From NCBI RefSeq assembly GCF_000813845.1, contig NZ_JWTB01000033.1, positions 1 to 64,000 of the forward strand: 64,000 bases of DNA. The letters run 5' to 3'. Position numbers and translations under genes: made by a program. Positions 57,207 to 64,000 of this stretch are shown here, piece after piece. Each line of letters starts with the position of its first letter. Positions within the stretch are counted from its first letter, which is position 1. The stretch comes from Pseudarthrobacter phenanthrenivorans. Its GTDB lineage: Bacteria; Actinomycetota; Actinomycetes; Actinomycetales; Micrococcaceae. The notes beneath the pieces are model-generated. The model worked only from the letters and a program-made list of their open reading frames with translations, was not told the origin of the DNA and did not search any database.

Positions 57207-59039
57207 TCAGTCGCCGAGGAGTTCTGAGGACTCCAGCCACTCCAGTTCCAGGGTGTCCTTTTCGTCGGCCAGGTCCTTGAGCTGTTTGTTCTGGTCGGCG
57301 AGCTTGTCGAAATCGCCGGCCTCGGTGGTCTTCAGCATCAGGTCGTGAAGCTTCTTTTCCTCTTGATCCAGCTTCTTGAGCTGCCGTTCGATCCGGTTGA
57401 GCGCCTTGCGGGCCTCCCGCTTCTCCGCCTCCGAGGGGCCTGTGCCGCTGGCTGTGGCCGCGGGGCCCTGGCCCGCGCTGGTGACCGGGTTACCGCCGCC
57501 GGCTACCGTGGAGCCCGCCAGGGCGGCTTCGCGCAGCTCGAGGTACTGGTCCACACCGCCGGGCAGGCCGCGGAGCTTGCCGTCGCCGAGCAGCGCCATC
57601 TGGTGGTCCGTGACGCGTTCCAGCAGGTAGCGGTCGTGGCTGACCACGACCAGCGTTCCCGGCCAGCCGTCCAGGACGTCTTCGACGGCGGCGAGGGTGT
57701 CGGTATCGAGGTCGTTGGTGGGCTCGTCGAGCATCAGCACGTTGGGCTCCCCCACCAGGAGCCGCAGGAGTTGGAGGCGGCGCCGCTCACCGCCGGAGAG
57801 GTCCCGGACCGGAGTCCACTGCTTCTCGTTGGTGAAACCGAGCTGCTCCACCAGCTGCCCGGCGCTGAATTCCTTGCCGCCGACGTTGAAGGAACGCTTT
57901 TCCCGCTCGATGACCTCAATCACGCGCAGGTCCGCAACGTCGTCGAGCTCCTTGACCTCCTGGGTGAGGACCGCCGTGACCACTGTCTTGCCCCGCTTCA
58001 GCTTGCCGGCGTCGGGGGTGATCTCGCCGTTGAGCAGCTTGAGGAGGGTGGTCTTGCCGGCGCCGTTGACGCCCACCAGGCCCAGGCGCTCCCCCGGGGC
58101 GAGGCGCAGGGTGATGTTGTCGAAGAGCTTCCTGCCGTCGTCGCCGCCCCGGAAGTTCAGCGAGACGTGTTCCAGGTCCAGGACGTCCTTGCCCTGGCGC
58201 GCCGTTGCCATCCTGCTCAGCGCCATGGAGTCACGCGGCGCCGGAACGTCGGCGATCAGGGCGTTGGCCGCCTCGATGCGGAACTTGGGCTTTGCTGTCC
58301 GGGCCGGAGCGCCGCGGCGAAGCCATGCCAGTTCCTTCTTGACAAGCTGCTGGCGTTTGCCTTCCACCACGGACGCCATCCGGTCGCGTTCCGCACGGGC
58401 CAGGACGTAGGCCGCGTAGCCGCCTTCGAACGGGTCCACGATCCCGTCGTGAACTTCCCAGGTCTTGGTGCAGACTTCGTCGAGGAACCAGCGGTCGTGG
58501 GTGACCACCAGGAACGCGCCCTGGTTTGCCCGCCAGCGCGTCTTCAGGTGCCGGGCAAGCCAGGCCACGCCTTCGACGTCGAGGTGGTTGGTGGGCTCGT
58601 CCAGCATGATGACGTCGTGGTCCTCGATGAGCAGCTTGGCGAGGGCCACCCGCCGCTTCTGGCCGCCGGAGAGGGCATGGACGTTGGCGTGCCAGTCGAC
58701 GTCGGACACCAGGCCGCCCATGATTTCCCGGATCCGCGGGTTGCGTGCCCATTCGTAGTCCGCCTGGTCGCCGACAATCGCCGCACCTACCGTCAGGTCG
58801 CCGTCGAGCACGTCGCTTTGGTCCAGGTAGCCCACGTTCACGTCGCCGCGCTTGGTGACGCGGCCGGAGTCGGGGGTGGAGCGCAGCGCGAGGAGCCGCA
58901 TCAGGGTGGACTTGCCGTCACCGTTGCGGCCCACCATGCCGATCCGGTCCCCTTCCTCCAGTCCCAGGGTGATGCCGTCCAGGACGGTGCGGGTTGCGTA
59001 GGAAACCGTGAGGTTCTCGCCGCCAAGAAGGTGTGCCAA
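57207..59039 (-). CDS. ABC-F family ATPase (Uup-like)
   Basis: A 610-aa soluble protein with two ATPase domains (Walker A GRNGDGKST and GVNGAGKTT; signatures ALSGGQKRR and LSGGERRRL; Walker B MLDEPTN twice), a linker between them, and a C-terminal coiled coil (AEKREARKALNRIERQLKKL, about 530-610). ABC-F proteins act on the ribosome or on DNA structures rather than in membranes, and the coiled coil favours a Uup-like type. The start is TTG with no good ribosome site, matching the usual family N-terminus MAHLLGGENL. Confidence 0.9.
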   Translation of the reverse strand: MAHLLGGENLTVSYATRTVLDGITLGLEEGDRIGMVGRNGDGKSTLMRLLALRSTPDSGRVTKRGDVNVGYLDQSDVLDGDLTVGAAIVGDQADYEWARNPRIREIMGGLVSDVDWHANVHALSGGQKRRVALAKLLIEDHDVIMLDEPTNHLDVEGVAWLARHLKTRWRANQGAFLVVTHDRWFLDEVCTKTWEVHDGIVDPFEGGYAAYVLARAERDRMASVVEGKRQQLVKKELAWLRRGAPARTAKPKFRIEAANALIADVPAPRDSMALSRMATARQGKDVLDLEHVSLNFRGGDDGRKLFDNITLRLAPGERLGLVGVNGAGKTTLLKLLNGEITPDAGKLKRGKTVVTAVLTQEVKELDDVADLRVIEVIEREKRSFNVGGKEFSAGQLVEQLGFTNEKQWTPVRDLSGGERRRLQLLRLLVGEPNVLMLDEPTNDLDTDTLAAVEDVLDGWPGTLVVVSHDRYLLERVTDHQMALLGDGKLRGLPGGVDQYLELREAALAGSTVAGGGNPVTSAGQGPAATASGTGPSEAEKREARKALNRIERQLKKLDQEEKKLHDLMLKTTEAGDFDKLADQNKQLKDLADEKDTLELEWLESSELLGD

Positions 59040-59074
59040 GGGGAACTGCTTTCTGCTGCCGGATTGGAGGGTGC

Positions 59075-60034
59075 TTAGAGGAGGGTGTCGGAGATGATGC
59101 GCGCGCCGGGAACGGGCCCCTGGACGGGGAGGGCCGTCAGGCCAAAGCGCTGCAGGTCCTCCGCGAGGGCTTCCGCGGCAATGGAGTCCTCAGCCAGCAA
59201 GGCCACCGTGGGCCCGGAGCCGGACACGATTCCCGCCACGGCGCCGTGCGATTCACCGATCCCCAGCGTATCGCGGAGCGCGGGCGACAGTTCAATGGAA
59301 GCCCGTTGCAGGTCGTTGACCAGCACCCGGCCCAGGGCGTGGGCGTCACCGCCCCTCAGCGCCGCGAGGATCTGCGGGTCCACGCCGGTGGGTTCATCGG
59401 CTTCGGCGCCCGCGGCATCACGCAGCCGGTCCAGCGTCCGGTATACCTCGGGCGTTGAGAGGCCATAGTCGGCGACCACCAGGACCCAGTGCGTCTGTGC
59501 CTTGGCAAGGGCGGGCGACAGCTCGTCGCCCAAACCCAGGCCGACGGCGGTGCCGCCCAGGAGCGAGAAGGGGACGTCTGCACCCAGTTCCGCCGCGAGA
59601 TGCGCCAGCTCCTCGCGCGACAGGCCGCTGTTCCAGAGGGCGTCACAGGCCAGGAGCGTGGCTGCCGCGTCGGCGGATCCGCCGCCCATCCCGCCGGCCA
59701 CCGGGACACGCTTGGTGATTTCCAGGTGCACGCCGGTGGCATGTTCGGAAACGTCGGCCATGATGGCCGCCGCCTTGTAGGCCAGGTTGTTGCTGTCCAG
59801 CGGGATGTCGACCGAATCCAGGTCCAGGGTGCTCTCGGGGCTGAGGCTGATGGTGATGCCCGGGGTGGCGGTGCTGGTGGCTGCCACTTCCTCGTAGAGG
59901 GATACGGCGAGGTAGACGCTGGCCACTGAGTGGTAGCCGTCCGGCCGGAGCGGACCCACCGCCAGGGAGACGTTGACCTTGCCGGGGGCCTTGACCCGGA
60001 CCGTCCTGGCGGCGAACCGGCCTGCTGCGCTCAC
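59075..60034 (-). CDS. ispE: 4-diphosphocytidyl-2-C-methyl-D-erythritol kinase
   Basis: A 319-aa GHMP kinase that phosphorylates CDP-methylerythritol in the MEP isoprenoid pathway. Motifs are VKAPGKVNVSLAVG near the start and the ATP loop PVAGGMGGGSADAAATLLA (about 105-123), with SGSGPTVALLA near the end. The GTG start overlaps the rsmA stop by 4 nt (GTGA), so translation is coupled to rsmA. The rsmA-ispE order is the same as in M. tuberculosis. Confidence 0.95.
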   Translation of the reverse strand: MSAAGRFAARTVRVKAPGKVNVSLAVGPLRPDGYHSVASVYLAVSLYEEVAATSTATPGITISLSPESTLDLDSVDIPLDSNNLAYKAAAIMADVSEHATGVHLEITKRVPVAGGMGGGSADAAATLLACDALWNSGLSREELAHLAAELGADVPFSLLGGTAVGLGLGDELSPALAKAQTHWVLVVADYGLSTPEVYRTLDRLRDAAGAEADEPTGVDPQILAALRGGDAHALGRVLVNDLQRASIELSPALRDTLGIGESHGAVAGIVSGSGPTVALLAEDSIAAEALAEDLQRFGLTALPVQGPVPGARIISDTLL

Positions 60035-60903
60035 TGGCGGTTTTCCTTGGCTTCGGCGATCCTGGCGAACGCGGCGATGTCGATGACTTCACCCCGGGCG
60101 GTGGGATCGACGCCGGCTGCGAGCAGGCAGCGCTCCGCTTCCGGAGCTCCACCTGCCCAGCCGGCCAGGGCTGCCCGCAGGGTCTTGCGGCGCTGCGCGA
60201 ATGCGGCGTCCACCACGGCGAACACCTGCTCGCGGGTGGCGGTGGTGGCCGGTGGTTCGCGGCGGGTGAAGGCCACCAGGCCGGAATGGATCTTGGGAGC
60301 CGGCCAGAAAACGTTCATGCCGATGACGCCGGCTTTGCGCATCTGGCTGTACCAGGCGGCTTTGACCGACGGCACTCCATAGGTCTTCGACCCGGGGGGT
60401 GCGGCGAGCCGGTCGGCCACCTCGTCCTGCACCATCACCAGGCCGTGCTGCAGGCTGGGGAAATGCTGCAGGAGGTGCAGCACCACGGGAACGGCCACGT
60501 TGTAGGGGAGGTTGGCAACGAGTGCGGTGGGCTTCACCGGCAGTTCCGTCACCTTCATCGCGTCCGCCTGCACGAGGTGGAAGGCGTCGGCGGCGGCCGG
60601 GCGCCATTCCTTCACGGTTTCCGGAAGCTTTGCCGCCAGGATGGGATCGATTTCGACGGCGACGACCGCCGCGGCCGCGTCCAGCAGCCCCAGCGTGAGC
60701 GAGCCAAGCCCCGGACCGACCTCGAGCACCGTTTCATCCGGACCGACGCCGGCAGCGGCGACAATCCGGCGGATGGTGTTGCCGTCAATGACAAAATTCT
60801 GGCCCAGCGTCTTGGTGGGCCTGACCCCGATTTCCTCTGCCATCCGGCGTATATCGGAAGCACCAAACAAGGGTGCGGGCACGGCGGGGATCGGTTCAGT
60901 CAC
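60031..60903 (-). CDS. rsmA: 16S rRNA (adenine1518/1519-N6)-dimethyltransferase
   Basis: A 290-aa KsgA-type enzyme that dimethylates two adenines in helix 45 of 16S rRNA during ribosome maturation. SAM motif VLEVGPGLGSLTLGLL and the catalytic NLPYNVAVP are present, with the C-terminal domain ending in VFAVVDAAFAQRRKTLRAAL. The GTG start follows TAGGAT by six bases (leaderless), which gives it its own promoter independent of rpfB, from which it is also separated by a terminator. ispE is coupled downstream. Confidence 0.95.
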   Translation of the reverse strand: MTEPIPAVPAPLFGASDIRRMAEEIGVRPTKTLGQNFVIDGNTIRRIVAAAGVGPDETVLEVGPGLGSLTLGLLDAAAAVVAVEIDPILAAKLPETVKEWRPAAADAFHLVQADAMKVTELPVKPTALVANLPYNVAVPVVLHLLQHFPSLQHGLVMVQDEVADRLAAPPGSKTYGVPSVKAAWYSQMRKAGVIGMNVFWPAPKIHSGLVAFTRREPPATTATREQVFAVVDAAFAQRRKTLRAALAGWAGGAPEAERCLLAAGVDPTARGEVIDIAAFARIAEAKENRQ

Positions 60904-60909
60904 CTAGGT

Positions 60910-60915
60910 ATCCTA
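60910..60915 (-). promoter_or_regulatory. -10 box of leaderless rsmA promoter
   Basis: TAGGAT on the minus strand, six bases before the GTG start of rsmA-ispE. Confidence 0.6.
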
Positions 60916-60950
60916 TCCCGCGCGGCCCCGGGGTCCCGGCCGGTTAACGC

Positions 60951-60989
60951 ACTGTGGCCGGCCCGGGGAAACCCGGGACCGGCCACAGT
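60951..60989. terminator. Intrinsic terminator between rpfB and rsmA
   Basis: ACTGTGGCCGG plus CCCGGG form a 17-bp stem with one bulged base and a 4-nt loop, 26 bases after the rpfB stop. It uncouples rpfB from the downstream rsmA-ispE genes. Confidence 0.75.
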
Positions 60990-61014
60990 ATTACCGCTGC
61001 GTGGATCGTGGAGA

Positions 61015-62205
61015 TTAGCTGCTTGCCGCCCAGCCACAGCCCCACGGGGACAGTCCGCGCTGTGCGTAGACCCGGTTGGCGATATCGATCTGCTGTGCCT
61101 TGGTGGCCAGGCTGGCGTTGGGCGCGTAAGCCCCGCCGCCTGCACCAATCCAGGTGCGGATATCGAACTGGAGGCCGCCGTAGTAGCCGTTGCCGCTGTT
61201 GATGCTCCAGTTGCCGCTGGACTCGCACTGGGCGATCTTGTCCCACATGGCTTCGTTCATCATGGCCGGAGCTGCCGCGCCGGTATTGGCGCCGGCAGGC
61301 GCTGCTGCCGCCTGGGGTGCGGGCTTGGCCTTGGTGCCCACGGTGACCTTCTCGGTGACCGGCTGGACAGCGACGTTCTCCGAGACCAGCGTGCGGGAGG
61401 CTTCCCGTCCGTCCACGAGCACCAGCTTGAAGGTGCGCTCGAGCTTTCCGGCAGCGCCTGCCTGGGTGACTTCCTTCTCGCCCTTGAGCATGTCGGCACT
61501 CTCGGCCGTGACCGTCTGGAAGGGAACCTCTTCGCTGGTGACGGCGGTCTGGCTGGTGTCCACCCGGGAAACCTTGATGACCATGTTGTTCACCACGTTG
61601 GCGTTGGCCGGCTGCGACGTGCGGTCGTTGGCACCGAGGGTCACGCCCGAGTCCTCAAGGACCTTGCCCACGGTGGGGGCGGTGGTGGTGGCCGTGTTCA
61701 CCTTGCCGTCGGCAACGATGCTGACGGTCTTGGGGGTGGAAATCGAGACGTAGGAACCGGCGGGTGCGAGCGTGGCGTCCTTGGGCGCCGAAACCGACGA
61801 CGCGCTGGCGACACCAAGTTCGGTGACCAGGTCTTCCACGTCCTGGGCCGTGGTGTTCACGGTCTTCTCGGCACCGTCCAGGCTGACCTTGACTTCCTTG
61901 GCCTGGTTGATGTTGATGACGGTGCCGTTCTGGACAGTTGCGTCGAGGGAGGGCGACACGCGGTCGCCGGGCTTCAGTTCCAGGTTGGCACTCTTGACCA
62001 CCTGTTCAACTGTTCCACCAAAGGACTGCACGGACGACGCTTTGCCGTCCACGTTGAGCGTAATTGTTTTGTTATTGCCCACGAAGGCTACGAGGCCTGC
62101 GACCAGGCCGCAAAGCACCAGCAGCTGGGCGCCAACCTTGATAAAGCTGAACTTGCCGTCCGATGTGAAGAACTTGATCACGATTGCCCGTAACTCTCGG
62201 TCCAT
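61015..62205 (-). CDS. rpfB: Resuscitation-promoting factor (RpfB type)
   Basis: A 396-aa surface protein that cleaves peptidoglycan glycan chains and promotes regrowth from dormancy. Order: N-terminal membrane anchor (about residues 23-42), three DUF348 repeats (beginning TITLNVDGK, VKVSLDGAE, VSIVADGK), a G5 domain (about 210-285), a Pro/Ala linker, and the C-terminal lysozyme-like Rpf domain with catalytic Glu in AQCESSGNW. ATG at 62205 is used; GTG at 62181 (VIKFFTSDGKF) is an alternative. A promoter about 170 nt upstream and a hairpin with U tract ending 22 nt before the ATG suggest attenuation. Confidence 0.92.
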   Translation of the reverse strand: MDRELRAIVIKFFTSDGKFSFIKVGAQLLVLCGLVAGLVAFVGNNKTITLNVDGKASSVQSFGGTVEQVVKSANLELKPGDRVSPSLDATVQNGTVININQAKEVKVSLDGAEKTVNTTAQDVEDLVTELGVASASSVSAPKDATLAPAGSYVSISTPKTVSIVADGKVNTATTTAPTVGKVLEDSGVTLGANDRTSQPANANVVNNMVIKVSRVDTSQTAVTSEEVPFQTVTAESADMLKGEKEVTQAGAAGKLERTFKLVLVDGREASRTLVSENVAVQPVTEKVTVGTKAKPAPQAAAAPAGANTGAAAPAMMNEAMWDKIAQCESSGNWSINSGNGYYGGLQFDIRTWIGAGGGAYAPNASLATKAQQIDIANRVYAQRGLSPWGCGWAASS

Positions 62206-62227
62206 CCGGGCACGGGGAAACGCGCAG

Positions 62228-62268
62228 AAAAATGCCCGGTACAACCGCGGATACGGCAGTCCGGGCAT
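62228..62268 (-). terminator. Candidate attenuator hairpin in rpfB leader
   Basis: On the minus strand ATGCCCGG pairs perfectly with CCGGGCAT across a 21-nt loop, directly followed by TTTTT: a textbook intrinsic terminator shape that lies between the predicted transcription start and the rpfB start codon. It is therefore placed to stop transcription before the gene. Overlapping open frames mean ribosome movement could also affect it. Confidence 0.55.
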
Positions 62269-62383
62269 CGATGCGCCGCCACGCTCCACGCAACGGCATG
62301 GCTGGCCGTTGGACAGGCCGGGCCGGCTGCAGTTGGAGCGAAATTACCCGTTGGCCTTCCCCGACCCCGGCTAATAGTTTTCC

Positions 62384-62413
62384 ACTGTAACCGTAGCGTT
62401 ATAAAGCGACCAA
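62384..62413 (-). promoter_or_regulatory. Probable rpfB promoter
   Basis: TTGGTC (-35, 62413-62408) and TACAGT (-10, 62389-62384) are 18 bases apart on the minus strand. They predict transcription from about 62377 and a leader of about 170 nt. Confidence 0.5.
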
Positions 62414-62418
62414 CATTT

Positions 62419-62437
62419 TTGCATACCAAATATGCAA
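62419..62437. promoter_or_regulatory. Inverted repeat TTGCATA-N5-TATGCAA upstream of rpfB
   Basis: A perfect 7-5-7 repeat just upstream of the predicted -35 box, in an unusually AT-rich spot. It is well placed as a regulator site. Confidence 0.5.
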
Positions 62438-62462
62438 TTTGCCTGTTACCGGGAAGCGGTTT

Positions 62463-63368
62463 TTAGTGCCAGGATCCGTATGCCCGCACCGTATTTTCGG
62501 AGATCGTGGTGCAGAGGCCGCCAAGGTCGGAGCCTGTCAATTCTGCCATGGCGCGCACCGTGTACGGGACCATGTAGCTCGCGTTCGGGCGTCCCCGGTG
62601 GGGGTGCGGGGTGAGGAACGGGGCGTCCGTTTCCACCATGATGAGCTCCGGGTCCGCCACGGCGAGCGCCGCCCGGAGGTTCGCGGCGTTCCGGAACGTC
62701 AGGGTGCCGGCGAAGGACATCCACCAACCCTTTTCGTTGCAGGTCCTTGCCAGTTCGGCGTCACCGGAGAAGCAATGGAACACCACCCTTTCCGGCGCCC
62801 CTTCTTCGCGCAGCACCCGCACCACGTCGCTGTGCGCGTCCCGGTCATGGATCTGCAGGGTGAGGTCCAGGCGCTTGGCGATGTCGATATGGCGCCGGAA
62901 GGAGTATTCCTGGTGGCGCAGTCCCTCGCCTTCGGTCCGGAAGAAGTCCAGGCCGGTCTCGCCGATGGCCCGGATCCGGGGATGCGTTGCCAGGCGTTCG
63001 ATCTCGGCAAGCGCGTCCTCAAGTTCGCCCCGGGCCGCATAGTGCGGTGCATCATTGGGGTGGAGCGCCACGGCCCCGAGGAGCCGTCGATCGCGGTCCA
63101 CCGCCTCCACGGTGAAGCGTGAGGATTCCAGGTCGCAGCCCACCTGCACTGCACCTTGGACGCCCACGGCGGCTGCCGCGTCCAGGGCAGCCGTGATTCC
63201 TACCGGTCCGTTGCCTTCCGGAAAGTCCAGGTGGGTGTGGTTGTCCATGACGGGCACGGGCAGGGGCTCCGGAGCGGGCGGGAAATCCTTGCGGCGGCCC
63301 GGCTCGGAGCCGGGAGTTCCGTCTTCGGCAGGGAGCCGGTAGGCAGCTGGGATCGACGAATCGCACAT
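62463..63368 (-). CDS. tatD: TatD family metal-dependent hydrolase
   Basis: A 301-aa metal-dependent deoxyribonuclease-type hydrolase. Metal ligands appear in MDNHTHLDF (about 41-49), GETGLDFFRTE, LQIHDRDAH and VFHCFSGDAE, with ETDAPFLTP near the end. Position next to rpfB, rsmA and ispE repeats the order known in mycobacteria. ATG follows TAGGCT by six bases (leaderless). The first 40 residues before the barrel start are Pro/Glu-rich and may reflect a longer N-terminus than usual. Confidence 0.93.
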   Translation of the reverse strand: MCDSSIPAAYRLPAEDGTPGSEPGRRKDFPPAPEPLPVPVMDNHTHLDFPEGNGPVGITAALDAAAAVGVQGAVQVGCDLESSRFTVEAVDRDRRLLGAVALHPNDAPHYAARGELEDALAEIERLATHPRIRAIGETGLDFFRTEGEGLRHQEYSFRRHIDIAKRLDLTLQIHDRDAHSDVVRVLREEGAPERVVFHCFSGDAELARTCNEKGWWMSFAGTLTFRNAANLRAALAVADPELIMVETDAPFLTPHPHRGRPNASYMVPYTVRAMAELTGSDLGGLCTTISENTVRAYGSWH

Positions 63369-63374
63369 CCACCC

Positions 63375-63380
63375 AGCCTA
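63375..63380 (-). promoter_or_regulatory. -10 box of leaderless tatD promoter
   Basis: TAGGCT on the minus strand, six bases before the tatD ATG. Confidence 0.6.
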
Positions 63381-63531
63381 TCGGCCACAGGCAGCCACAT
63401 ATTTGCCGGAACTCTCTGTCAGGCATGGCAGTTGTGTTAGTAGTCTGGAACGAACACACGCGCACGCCCACCGAGGGGCGAAGGCAGGCCTGCTGTCCCG
63501 TCCAGGTGAAACCCGGGCTGAAAGGTTGCCG

Positions 63532-64000
63532 ATGGAACCCCACCGACGCATTGCCAACACCGCAGGCGCACCGAACCTCAACCTGGCCGGTGGCGCAGAT
63601 TCCGTCAGCCACCTGAACGGGCACCGGACGCCGGCCATGGACGCGGCATCCTTCCACGCGGCAGCCCAGCGCATCCTTACCACGGTCAACACCGTGATCG
63701 ACGGCAAGTCCGATGCTGCCAAGCTTGCGCTGACGGTGCTCCTCGCGCAGGGGCACCTCCTGGTGGAGGACGTGCCCGGCGTCGGTAAAACGCTGTTGGC
63801 CAAGACCCTGGCCCGCACCATCGACTGCACCGTCAACCGCATCCAGTTCACCCCCGACCTGCTGCCGTCCGACGTCACCGGGGTATCGATCTACAACCAG
63901 GCCTCCAGGCTTTTCGAATTCCGGCCGGGGGCGGTGTTCGCCAACATCGTCATCGGCGACGAAATCAACCGGGCATCGGCCAAGACCCAGTCCGCCCTCC
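63532..64000 (+). CDS. MoxR family AAA ATPase (partial)
   Basis: The first 156 codons of an AAA+ ATPase running off the right edge. Walker A is VEDVPGVGKTLLAKTLA (about residues 80-96), followed by the MoxR-typical RIQFTPDLLPSDVTG and GAVFANIVIGDEINRASAKTQSAL around Walker B. MoxR proteins act as chaperones with von Willebrand factor-type partners, often next to DUF58 and transglutaminase genes, which would lie beyond the window. AAAGG precedes the ATG. The left-edge membrane protein belongs to a type that often neighbours such clusters. Confidence 0.9.
   Translation, partial: MEPHRRIANTAGAPNLNLAGGADSVSHLNGHRTPAMDAASFHAAAQRILTTVNTVIDGKSDAAKLALTVLLAQGHLLVEDVPGVGKTLLAKTLARTIDCTVNRIQFTPDLLPSDVTGVSIYNQASRLFEFRPGAVFANIVIGDEINRASAKTQSAL

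Noticed and set aside
60286..62193. 635-codon plus-strand frame opposite rsmA and rpfB
   Set aside because: Antisense shadow of two genes with clear catalytic motifs.
62205..62377. ydaO-type c-di-AMP riboswitch before rpfB
   Set aside because: The conserved ydaO sequence elements I know upstream of actinobacterial rpf genes are not visible; only a terminator-like hairpin is present.

Overview
The window is GC-rich, tightly packed with genes, and looks like core chromosome of a high-GC actinobacterium. Gene content, synteny and frequent leaderless GTG/ATG starts fit a member of the Micrococcaceae (Arthrobacter/Pseudarthrobacter type). I see 51 protein genes (two cut by the window edges), one tRNA-Gln, several perfect hairpin terminators, and no insertion sequence, prophage, CRISPR array, rRNA or origin.

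Layout. 1-198: N-terminus of a membrane protein running off the left edge. 330-16224: acyl-CoA carboxylase neighbourhood, with birA, a PH-domain membrane protein and a class III cyclase leftwards, and accD-accE, maf and accA rightwards. A roughly 7.5-kb module (DUF885 peptidase, SLC1-type symporter, secreted repeat protein, TetR-MMPL exporter) sits between accE and maf. 16239-18937: NTF2-like protein, glutamine amidotransferase, MFS transporter. 19217-24388: nitrate uptake and reduction (narK, nasC, nasB). 24452-28985: small protein, lpdA quinone reductase, purine nucleoside phosphorylase, phosphosugar mutase. 29055-35680: nitrite assimilation (nirD divergent from nirB-cobA-nnaR, then an orphan FAD reductase). 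35805-44504: deoC, small membrane proteins, a YdjM-like hydrolase behind mfd, an NmrA/DUF2867 protein, sufU. 44527-51766: sufS and two tandem large LuxR-type ATPase regulators. 51876-56115: pth, rplY, prs, glmU, tRNA-Gln. 56250-63368: TetR, ABC-F protein, ispE, rsmA, rpfB, tatD. 63532 onward: start of a MoxR ATPase.

How the parts work together. Nitrate is imported by NarK, reduced to nitrite by NasC with electrons from NasB, then to ammonium by NirBD, whose siroheme needs CobA. NnaR is the pathway regulator. Three promoters in this region (narK, nirB, orphan FAD reductase) carry period-11 GlnR-type boxes placed at exactly the same distance from a TANNNT -10 hexamer, which ties the orphan reductase to nitrogen control. 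The accD and accA promoters, about 10 kb apart, share a TTGTAG-N5-CTACAR palindrome, suggesting one regulator coordinates both carboxylase subunits. Many genes start 6-7 nt after a -10 box, so their mRNAs are probably leaderless.

Most unusual observations: the three phased GlnR-type promoters; the shared acc operator; a terminator-like hairpin with a U tract just upstream of rpfB (candidate attenuator); a TetR operator lying between the -35 and -10 of tetR-mmpL; an SLC1 transporter in which two sodium-site residues are changed to Lys and Gln; and a LuxR-type gene whose coding frame extends upstream of any usual start codon.
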